NCBI RefSeq assembly: GCF_032854445.1
Contig: NC_088303.1
Span: 813,501 to 877,500 of the forward strand
Reading direction: 5' to 3'
Length of the DNA stretch: 64,000 bases
Source: Liolophura sinensis
Taxonomy: Eukaryota > Mollusca > Polyplacophora > Chitonida > Chitonidae
The notes under the pieces are model-generated. The model did no database searches, was not told the DNA's origin, and saw only the letters and a program-made list of their open reading frames with translations. Position numbers and translations under genes: made by a program. Numbering within the stretch: the stretch's first letter is position 1; every line of letters begins with the position of its first letter. Of this stretch, positions 50,801 to 62,800 are shown piece by piece.

Positions 50801-53800
50801 TTACTCAGTCTCATTTACCTGGAATTAAACGGCTTGTATAATAGGAGATATAGATACATTTTTAACCCAGTCTCAATTTAAGTACGTGCAGGTAATATTC
50901 GACTGTCAGTCATACTTCAGAGTTGTGCACACCTTGTTGCCAGATTAGTAGATGTCACGTGGTTACAGTGGTTGAAATTGTTTATCGTTATTTAAGATTT
51001 ATACTATCTATCAGAAACTGTAGTTTAGAAATTGAGCTGAGAGCCTTACCGGAGTTTTGAACAAATGCCTTACCAATAGGATTCATATACCTATAATAGG
51101 CCAGTGATACATGTCGCCATGTTGGTCGAAATGTCTCAGCAGTTTAGCAGAGGACAAGTGTGCCTGATTCGGAGGTCACTGTATCGAGGTGACTTTATAA
51201 CCTAATCCGATTAGCCTGAATCTGAAACCTAATTCCCTTTAACCCGTGCGAGGAATCTGTAAATCTGAGTGAAAATAACATTATTGAGAAATGTACATCG
51301 GATCAATTTGTCAAACCAACACATCAGACCAACATGTCACACCAAGACATCAGGCCAACACATCAGACCAACACAGCAGACCAACACATCAGGCCAACAC
51401 GTCACACCAACACATCAGACCAACACAGGCCAACGCATCAGACCAACACATCAGACCAACACGTCACACCAACGTGTCAGGCCAACACATCTGACCAACA
51501 CGTCACACCAGCACATCAGACCAACACATTAGGCCAACGCTTCAAACCAGCACATCAGGCTAACGCATCAGACCAACACGTCACACCAACGTGTCAGGCC
51601 AACACATCAGACCAACGCGTCAGATCAACACATGCCAACACATCAGACCCAATGGCTCATTTTGTTAGACGGGAATGTTCCTAGGGCTCTTCCTGGTTTC
51701 GTCCACATATTGACCATCATCATGTCAATTAAATGTTCTTTCGTACAACATCAAAACACCAATCATGCCAGTCAATCAAACAAGGACTACATAAATGAAC
51801 AAGTTAGTTTGCTTGGCCTGAAAGCAGCAAAAACACGTTTCCTCGCGATGAGGAAATCTCATGTGCTGTCATTATTAATTGGTAATTGTGTTTAGATGAA
51901 TGGTAGGCCGCTAGAATATAACATCATATACTTATAATGGTATTTATCACATAGCCACCTCAGTGGTCAGTAATTACAACAAGCCAGTAAACACACATCA
52001 ATGACGCATAAATCTGTATGACCTTTATTGACTAAACTGAAGAAAACCCGTATACAGGTGACAGGGCTATTCTCTATTCAGTTATTCTCTGTACGGTGGT
52101 AGAAAGCATTGTGTATATTCCCTTAACAGGGTATGCACCAGCCCAGTTGTAAAGTTCAGACAGAAACTTGACACGTTATAATGAAACCACTGACAATTAA
52201 CGTCTAATGTACGCCAAACAACCCCACTGTGATCAGCGTGTTGCTTCACGGGTTTCAAACGTTCCTTGACATTTGTGTTCTCTTGGCCCGTTTCAGGTGT
52301 AATTCTATAAAAAAAACGCATTAAATGCTGTTAAGAAATAGGTATTCATTCTAACACAAATACACATGTATATGGAACTTGAAGGCAGTTGCTATGGCCC
52401 CATAAGCTATGTAACTGTATTACTGGCTGCATATAGTTGCACACAGTGCATGCAAAATATCATTCAGACAGTTTGTGCACATCACTTGAATTTCCCTTCC
52501 TAAAAATGCTTACCATGCACTCTAATTTGTTCTATTAAACAATAAGATTCGTGACTATGTGTGATATTACAGGTAGTAGATCTACGTCACGCCGACGTCA
52601 TGGCGTGTACCGTTTAAACACCCGTACACACGTCACATCCGTTCCGTTGGCACAGTGAGCTATGGCGGTCTGCACAACAAAAAAACAAGCAGTTTGTCAG
52701 TATTTAACTTTGACGATTTCACTAAAAGAGGATGAATGATTAGATGAAATTATTCGTTTTAATTTTCTCGGCACAAAACATACCCCTTGGTAATTAACAA
52801 TTCGACGACAACAGACGACAACATATATATGATTACAAGACTGACTGATTGATTGATGGACTGATTGACATTTAACGGCACACCCAGTACATTTCACCCC
52901 TGCACGGTATATAAGCCGCCATCAATGAAAAAAGTCTGTAATACCAAACTCCTTCTAACTCCTTCTGACTTCTTTTCCCCAGTAGACAAAGCTCAATGTA
53001 CGCCACATTGGACGTTGGCAAGGTATCGTCTCAAGTTACATGTAGCACCTGATAAATGATCTTATTGGATCAAGGATCCACCAAAAACCCGATCCAGGGA
53101 AGCCTCGTAAATTCCTTGTCTGAAGCTTGTGATTGACTTGGAACTCTTCTGCGCGGTCACGACTCATTTCCGGCAAACTATATGCCATGTATTCACTTTA
53201 TATCCGACACAGTGACAAATCTTAATTTGAAAGAGTTTTAAAAAATACATTCCCACCCACACCACACGCACATACGAAAGACTGAATCTTACCAAATGCA
53301 TTGTTTCCGAGTCTATCAGCTCTCTTATTATTGTGGAATCTATTTCATTTTTCTTGACGGCCCTTTGTTTGTGCACCAGTTTGTTATCCTCGACTGTCAA
53401 GGTTGACTGTAATTTGAAAGTAACAAGATAAGGCATATAAAAGGTGATTTTCCGAAAACGACAATCTCTGTGGACGTTACCACAACATGGCGGGAATATT
53501 GCGGATATGACAGGAAAATTGTCGATATGGTGTTGAGACATAATCATTCATTGCTTGTGGGGGACAAGTTCTTTGACGACTACCGTTAGAAACAAAAAGA
53601 GCTGTTACTTGATGCTCATAGCATGTCAGTATTCCATGAAGATTTGTTAAAACCTACAGGTAACATCTTAACGATATCATGGGTGGCTTGAGATTACCAT
53701 AGGTTTCCTGCCGTCGGCCGTGCTCTCCGGGAACTCTTCCCCCAGTCTGAACCTGAGGTACTGGTTCTTGAAGGTTGAAGTGAGGTTCAGCACCCCACTC

Positions 53801-56800
53801 CTCCCCCTCCTGCTTCAATTCTTCGTAAATCGTCAGGTTGTTGGCTACCTTACGTAGGACTATGTTCACACCTGCAGCATATTGTACCAGGATGACCATA
53901 CGCTGAATACATCAGACTTTCCAAGGCGGAAATCTATAGTTTTTATGCAGATCACCAATCTATTCAATAGATGTTAAGGTGCTAATATCCCAAGTATCCC
54001 TACTGTCGGAGTAGAGATATATGTACATAAAACTTCAGGCACTACTGTCTGCAGTAAGTTTTATCTTAAATCGTGATCGTTTTGTTTCTGCCATGAGCTC
54101 AGAACAATGCGCACATGTTCTGATTCACCAGAATCTCTCACAAGTGAGTCTAATAGCACAATGCCATAGTTAAGTCATTTTATTGATTCATATATTCATA
54201 TTCATATATCGACGCTCGATACATGATTGATGGATATCCTGAAGTGAATGATCGAACAATCGATTTATCGACAATTCACTTTCCAGCGTTTTAATAACCT
54301 TATCCCCCACTATATCCCAGAGTCGTAGCAGACATTGGTATAACAATCGCCAACCATTGTGGACGTCCCAGGTCAATAATCGCAAGAAATGTTTTTCAAA
54401 CAATGCTCAGTGCGAGCTGGATGAGAGTCATATAAGCACAAACAGTCAACAGTTTTCCAGTTTGTTCAGTTTTACAATGTGTATAATTCTCTCTGGTATG
54501 TAGATATGGGCAGAGCGTCCAGAGTCAGCCGCGCCCTGCTTTATGGTTGTGTCCAATTCGGCATATCCCGGGACTAGGGCTATGTATTCATCAGGTAGAC
54601 TTAGATCGGGACTTTGGATTTATGGACCTTTGCAATCAAAGCGTAACTGACATACATATGTGGATTCAAATCCAGCTCTGGCTGTCTCACTCTTACCCTT
54701 ATCGCAAATGTTATCTAACGTTCAATTTTAACCTTTCTTAATATTAGAAACAGAAAGGATAAAAAATGGCTTTGTCTTTGACGTGCACAATTTTATTCAG
54801 TGAAAACAGATGACAGTTGATGTATAAAAATAGTAACTGTGAGTAAACGCTGAACCTGTATTCTTATCAAATTGCAGAGTAACAGATACCTGAAGAATGA
54901 TGTGCCTGTTCCCATAACTGTATGTCTCTAACCGTTTGCTGTACAAAAGTAGTGGTGGCAAGTAGATACGCTTTTTGTACATGAGACAAGTTGCCTGTCA
55001 TATTATGGCTGACATATACATTTCAAAGCAATAGTTCTCGGATATGGGACCAGGCGCCAGTCATGTTATATATACTGGCGTCCATAAGAAACTTTACAAA
55101 TGTGATTTTAACTTGTTTCGTTTGGACACACATGTGTCTTTGTGTGACTGTTCATGAAAATGTTTCTCCTGTCATAGAGTCTCATCTAGTTCACACCATC
55201 TTAAAACATCACTCTCTTGAATACATATCGCTTGCATGTGCAGCATGTGGTTTCTTTTGTTCGGTCGTCTCTCAAAGCCTTGGTAAAGTTTCTTTTGGAC
55301 GTTAGTATACATTTCGAAGCAATAGTTATTGGATTGAACAATGTGCTGAGTTGATATATAATGTAGGCCTATCTACATGTACAGGTGAAAAAAACATTTA
55401 TTGTCGGCAAGGACAAGATATCGGTTAACAGCACGCATGCAGGTGTATATTAACAGTCGAGACTTGAGATAACGCGTTTGAGTCATGGCTATTAACTGCG
55501 GCTTTTATTTGCGCTGTATTAAAAAGTGTGAACAGGTGCTTTAAATACACATCCCCCACACATTGAACAATTTTCCAATGTGCAGTCAATACAATCTTCA
55601 ATGTGAACACTGGGCGTGTAGTAGAAGCGCTTTTGGACATTTGCCTTGAAAGTCCCTTATGGTGTGAATACATTTTGTACCGATCAATGAGCACCTTACT
55701 GTAAATGCCACTGTGACATTATGTAACGAAGACGCGGTCGTACAAAGGCTGAGTAACCTGCACGAAAGCCCAGGGAAATGTCACGGTGGCCTAGACCAGA
55801 GAACAACGCGGAAATCTACGGGAGCCTTATCCGGCCATACGCCGGCGTACACGCGCATAGCCGTATTCGTACGAGACAGCAGAATTAGCCTAAATTCTCT
55901 TGAGGTTATATGACAAGGCAACATTCTGACGAGATTTCATCGAGGCTCCCAACAACATTTATTTGCTTGAAGCGTCAACAGTCTTCTCATCACTAATCTC
56001 TACTAAATCTCGCGTCCATCGAAAATCACCTCCACTTCTCCCGCCTTAGAGGCCAAACCTGTGTGCGAGGGCTCATGCTCTCATTCGCCTTTCATAAAAA
56101 TCATCTATACGTTTGAGTGAACACGGGATATGATCTGTATATCCTATTCTTTATTGTCTCCTCTCATGTGGAATCACATGTGGAATCAACCCTCCTTACC
56201 CATTGCTTTCATGTACTCTTCCCAATTCTCGCCGTTGGACTCCAGCTTCCAGTGGCCGTTCAGGCACGTCATGACTCTGTAACTGGGTGACAGGTGTTGT
56301 AGGGGTGTAATGGTCACGATTCAGCGCACGCCTACAACTTTAAAACGAATGTCTGCGTAATACCAACGTCTAATAGATAGCAATATGATCTTCCTGTGGA
56401 GGCGGAAGGGTTACTAAGGGCGCTTGGTTTACCTGTATAGGAAGCGTGTACCGGAAATGACTAATACTCACCTGTCACAGGTACATTATATACCTGACCC
56501 AGTAAGGGTTTTTTTTTTTGAATAATTACTTTATCTTTTCTGGAAAACGTGTGTCATTTTGTACGAGAAACATTGCACACTACAGTCGTCTTTGGAAATT
56601 TCGGAGGTATTTCCGGTACAAATGTACGTTTGTTTCCACCATTTTTATGTCCTAATCTATCTTTCTGTATTTTAAACAAACACTATCTTCACGAAGGCAT
56701 TGTTCACTTGCTCCTGCACTTCGGTGCCCAGAAGCCTTGTTAATGCATGGTTTCTTCTCTGTCGTTTGATTTTTGTGTCGATTTTGAAAACATATTAAGA

Positions 56801-59800
56801 GAACCAGATATATATTTACTTTCACTTTACACAAACACAGAGATGCTCTTATGTCCTGGCGAAAACTTCCAGGGTTTGAGAGCTACACTTTGAAATTTCA
56901 AATTGTTTGAAAGGATCCCTTGATTAATTAGGAATTTGTCAAAATGACCTGATTCATATCTTCATTTACTCTAACAGTTTCTCTCTACGGGGTAGTTTCA
57001 ACTGCCATTTGTGTTTAAACTACAGGCCTATATACCAACAAGCGGATTTGACTTTCTGTAAGAATTTGCCACAGATGGTTTCAAAAAAAAATGTGTAAAA
57101 GCATAGACGAATACATTTTTGTCTCAATAAATGACTTCAGTACGCTCATACGTACAATTAATATTGGCTTCAGACATATTGCATTTGCATTTGTAAACTG
57201 CTTGGCTCTCTTTGTATGTCGTGCTATATATACACACATCAGAGATAATATTTTACCGCACGCTTTGGTGTGTGGCATTCGTTATGAACTGCCCGCATTT
57301 TCATGTTTCTGTGGTACAATTTGGTTCTTTAAAATACAGCTTTGCTGAAAGATTACTTTCACCCCTAAAATGATTTTACAGCTTTAGAATGTGGTTGCAT
57401 TAACGGGTATTAGGAAAATATACATCATGTGGTTTGTGTGCAAAGACAAAACACAGTTTGGATCTCTGTGTCGAAACAGACGTCCTATACCAGCCTTCGC
57501 CAATGTGAACGAGCAAGGTCAAAAATCGTTTGGGCCCAACACGATTGAGTTAATATAAGTATTTAATGATTTCAAGGTCACCTCGTCTGAACGATATCTT
57601 ATCTCGCGGATTTACCGAGTTGATAATCTATATATTATGAGAAATCTATATTAGGCAAATTATCACATTGACATACATGCATTTAATTGCTGAATCATAC
57701 AGTTATTTTTCTTTTAATATTTATACCTTAATTCCATCTAGATGAAGTATGGATACTCACGTATTCCAGAGGCGCATTAACTAGTCCCATGCGCTTCACC
57801 AACTTTCTCAGGTTAAGGAAGAAATATAAGACCTCTAACGTGTGACAATACCTGCGTCGTCATGGACAAAATTAGATTGGTACCTGTGTATAGCTATGTT
57901 ACTAGTGTCTTAGGTCGTCGCTATTGAGATAGCCTCGATAATGGGTTATCTTCACCTGAACAAACGGAACTTTGACCTATCTATATCTATACAGACATCC
58001 ACCAATTCTAACAGCCAGTATTATACAGGTTTGACGAAAAGAACTCGAGTCTGACAACTACATGTAACAGACATAGGGCTGAAATTTGACGAGACTTTAT
58101 GTCCCGTGATTTAGTGAGGCGGCAGATTGGTTAGTCTGATTAAGGCTGAACTTGCCGAGACGTTAAATCTCGTGATTTAGTGAGGCGGCAGATTGGTTAA
58201 TCTGATTAAGGCCGAAGTTTGCCGAAACGTTACATCTTGTGATTTAGTGAGGCGGCAGATTGGTTAGTCTGATTAAGGCCGAAGTTTGCCGAAACGATAC
58301 ATCTCGTGATTTAGTGAGGCGGCAGATTGGTTAGTCTGATTAAGGCCGAAGTTTGCCGAGACGTTAGATCTCGTGATTTAGTGAGGCGGCAGATTGGTTA
58401 TAGTCTGAGTAAGTCCGAAGTTTGCCAGTAACTTCTGTCGTATGTTACGTCATGCGCCGGGGATGTCGCATGTTATGTTATGCGCCCGCGGTGTCGCATG
58501 GTATGTTGTGTGACAGACTTGTCGCATGTTATGTTATGCACCCGCGGCGTAGCATGTTATTTTATGTGCCCCATGTTGCATGTTATGCCAAGTGCCAGAC
58601 TTTGGCCTACACAAGTATGAGCACCCATGTTTGTAACTAAATCATAAACCACACAGTGTACATTTATTAGGTTCTCCTTCTACATGTAAGCTTATTTACA
58701 AATTACATGACGTCCACCTGATAGATATGTGAACAACGCATGCGTGAATCTGGAAATCGTCCGTATTATGACCGCAGTGACCCTTGTTTCACAAAATAAT
58801 GCTAACACAAACACAACGGGAAATTTCTATTTGGTATGATTGTAACTGTGTCATTGTTCCCATATCCTAAAACTGTACGTGCTTGTTCGAGCCAGCTGTT
58901 TGTCTAAAATCGTCTAATTACCCTTGTCAGGGCAAGCGTTGCTACAGTTAAGATAAAGTTTACATTAACTTACTCTTGTTATCAGCTTTACTATTGCCTG
59001 GCGTATCAGTCCCTGTGACATACTGCCCTGTTTGACAGCAATGGCATTTGGACGATGGGGGTTTCTACAAGTATTTATCACATCTATGAATCATCGTCAT
59101 AGCAAAGCCGATTAACACCGGAATTTCCCGATTGACTGTTTCCGGTATGTGAAATATCATCTGTTCGCCTGGATACAGAATTTCATATCGATTTCTCTAA
59201 CGTTATTATTTCGATGATTAACCACTGTCTCCGCCCTTCTCGTCCGTATCACCCTTCCACTTGACTTGGCATGCACTGAACTGCAGCACCAGTTAAAGAT
59301 TTATGGCAACCGATAGCGTTGTGCTTTTTGTGTACTTGTCCTCAAACACGAATGCAGTAAATCACATTTTATATTGCCAGCACATCGATTTTTCATCAGG
59401 TCTATATCGATTGCTACCATTGATGCCTTTCTTTATGATCAGTGGATCAGTGAACTTCATTTCACAATATAGATATGTATGAATTTTGTTTTATTATATG
59501 CGTACAATATATTGAGAAATTATTTTCCCTCAGTATTATACATAGCTTTCAGATGTTTACCGGTACTGCTCCGGTTAGTGGCACGTATATCTAACAAATG
59601 TGACTTTCCTCGGTCCACAGTCCTCTTACTATTTGGATGGTCAACCTGTTACCCGCCCGTCGGCTAAGAACTCCACCCACGTCTACCGTTCCCAGCTAGC
59701 CTCCAGTCTGAGAGCGTTCCAGAAGAGAGTTCCCAGGGAACCGCTGGATGTTGAAGAGACCCAGGTGTTACACTGTCGTCCCGTCAGTTCGTGCTCTAAC

Positions 59801-62800
59801 AACAGGTGAGGGTTTGTCCTCTCACAGACTATTCCGTTAAATTTAACATTACATCACTGTGCATTGCACGGTGATGTTAGAATAGGTTATGCTACTGCAG
59901 CGTGGACAACACAATTCCGCTATCGTCAGCCTTTGTAGTGATTAAATTATCAGTCCAGATTGTGAAATGAGAATATTTCCGCTCAGGTCTGTCCAGGTGA
60001 AATGCGCATATTTCCGCTCAGCGCTGTACAGGTGAAATGGGGATGTTTCCGCTCAGCTCTGTCCACTTGAAATGCGGATGTTTCGCTCAGATCTGTCTAG
60101 GTGAGAAATGCGGATGTGTCCGCTTAGCTCTGACCAGGTGTGAAATGGGGATATTTCCGTTCAGGTATGTCCAGGTGAAATGCGGATCTTTCCGCTCAGC
60201 TTCGTCCAGGTGAAATGCGGATCTTTCCGCTCAGCTCTGTCCATATGTGAAATGCGGATCATTCCGCTCAGCTCCGTCCAGGTGAAATGCGGATGTTTCC
60301 GCTCAGATCTGTCCAGGTGTGAAATACGGATGTTTCCACTCGGCTCTGTCTAGGTGTGAAATGTCGGTAATTCCCATCAGCTTTGTCGAGGTTTGAAATG
60401 CGGATATTTCCCTTCAGCTTTGTCCACGTGTGAAATGTGGACGTTTTTTTCTCAGCTCTCTCCAGGTGTGAAATGCGGATGCTTCCCCTGAGCTTTGTCC
60501 AGGTGTGAGATGTGGACGTCTTTTCTTAGCTCTGTCCAGGTGAGAAGTCTGGATGTTTCCTCTTAGATCTGTCCAGGCGTGAGGTGTTGATGCTTCCCCT
60601 TAGATCTGTCCAGGTGAGAAGTCTGGATGTTTCCTCTTAGATCTTTTCAGGCGTGAGGTGTGGATGATTCCCCTTAGTTCTGTCCAGGTGAGAAGTCTGG
60701 ATGTTTCCTATTAGATCTTTTCAGACGTGAGGTGTGGATGTTTCCCCTTAGATCTGTCCAGGTGAGAAGTCTGGATGTTTCCTCTTAGATCTGTCCAGGT
60801 CTGAAGTGTGGAACCGATGTTCACTCTTGGCTCTGCCCAGGTGTGAAGTCTGGATGTTTCCCCTTAGATCTGTCCAGGTGAGAAGTCTGGATGTTTCCTC
60901 TTAGATCTGCCCAGGCGTGAGGTGTGGATGATTCCCCTTAGTTCTGTCCAGGTGAGAAGTCTGGATGTTTCCTGTTAGATCTTTTCAGGCGTGAGGTGTG
61001 GATGTTTCCCCTTAGATCTGTCCAGGTGAGAAGTTTGGATGTTTCCTCTTAGATCTGTCCAGGTCTGAAGTGTGGAACCGATGTTCACTCTTGGCTCTGC
61101 CCAGGTGTGAAGTGTAGATATTTCCTTTTGACTTTGCCCAGGTGTGAAGTGCAGATGTTTCCACCTGACTTTGTCAAGATGTGAAGTGCAGATGTTTCTA
61201 CCTGACTTTGTCCAGGTGTGAAGTGCTGATGTTTCCATCTGATTTTGTCAAGATGTGAAGTGCAGATGTTTCCACCTGACTTTGTCAAGATGTGAAGTGC
61301 AGATGTTTCCACCTGACTTTGTCCAGATGTGAAGTGCAGATGTTTCCACCTGACTTTGTCAAGATGTGAAGTGTAGATGTTTCCACCTGACTTTGTCCAG
61401 TTGTGAGGTGCTGATGTTTCCACCTGACTTTGTCCAGATATGAAGTGTAAATGTTTCCACCTGACTTTGTCAAGATGTGAAGTGCAGATGTTTCCAATGA
61501 CTTTGTCCAGGTGTGAAGTGCAGATGTTTCCACCTGACTTTGTCCAGGTGTGAAGTGCAGATTTTTCCACCTGTCTTTGTCCAGATGTGAAGTGCAGATT
61601 TTTCCACCTGACTTTGTCCAGATGTGAAGTGTAGATATTTCCACCTGACTTTGTCAAGATGTGAAGTGCAGATGTTTCCAATGACTTTTTCCAGGTGTGA
61701 AGTGCAGATGTTTTCACCTGACTTTGTCCAGATGTGAAGTGCAGATGTTTCCACCTGACTTTGTCAAGATGTGAAGTGCAGATGTTTCCACCTGACTTTG
61801 TCCAGATGTGAAGTGCAGATGATTCCATCTGACTTGGTCCAGGTGTGAAGTGCAGATGTTTCCACCTGACTTTGTCCAGATGTGAAGTGTAGATGTTTCC
61901 ACCTGACTTTGTCAAGATGTGAAGTGCAGATGTTTCCATCTGACTTTGTCCAGATGTGAAGTGCAGATGATTCCATCTGACTTGGCCCAGGTGTGAAGTG
62001 CAGATGTTTCCACCTGACTTTGTCCAGGTGTGAAGTGCAGATGTTTCCACCTGACTTTGTCCAGATGTGAAGTGTAGATGTTTCCAATGACTTTGTCCAG
62101 TTGTGAGATGCTGATGTTTCCACCTGACTTTGTCCAGCTATGAAGTGTAGATGTTTCCACCTGACTTTGTCAAGATGTGAAGTGCAGATGTTTCCAATGA
62201 CTTTGTCCAGGTGTGAAGTGCTGATGTTTCCACCTGACTTTGTCCAGATGCGAAGTGCAGATGTTTCTACTTGACTTTGTCCAGATGTGAAGTGCAGATG
62301 TTTCCACCTGACTTTGTCCAGATGTGAAGTGCAGATGTTTCCACCTGACTTTGTCCAGATGTGAAGTGCAGATGTTTCCACCTGACTTTGTCAAGATGTG
62401 AAGTGTAGATGTTTCCACCTGACTTTGTCCAGTTGTGAGGTGCTAATGTTTCCACTTGACTTTGTCCAGATGTGAAGTGCAGATGTTTCCACCTGACTTT
62501 GTCAAGATGTGAAGTGTAGATGTTTCCACCTGACTTTGTCCAGGTGTGAAGTGCAGATGTTTTCACCTGACTTTGTCCAGATGTGAAGTGCAGATGTTTC
62601 CACCTGACTTTGTCAAGATGTGAAGTGCAGATGTTTCCAACTGACTTTGTTCAGGTGTCAAGTGCAGATGTTTCCACCTGACTTTGTCAAGATGTGAAGT
62701 GTAGATGTTTCCAACTGACTTAGTCCAGGTGTCAAGTGCGGATGTTTCCTCGTGGCTCTTTTCACATTTCATTGCATATTCACCTGATCACTATCGTGTC

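Noticed and set aside
53654-53899. 81-codon minus frame over FABP exon 2
   Set aside because: It begins in the intron and continues past the frameshift in the wrong frame. The FABP model with acceptor at 53871 explains the conserved residues better.
61085-62050. 321-codon minus-strand frame with ETSALHIWTKSGGN repeats
   Set aside because: It comes from the 37-bp array, where three units make 111 bp. Shifted copies of the same peptide appear in three frames, which is a repeat artefact.
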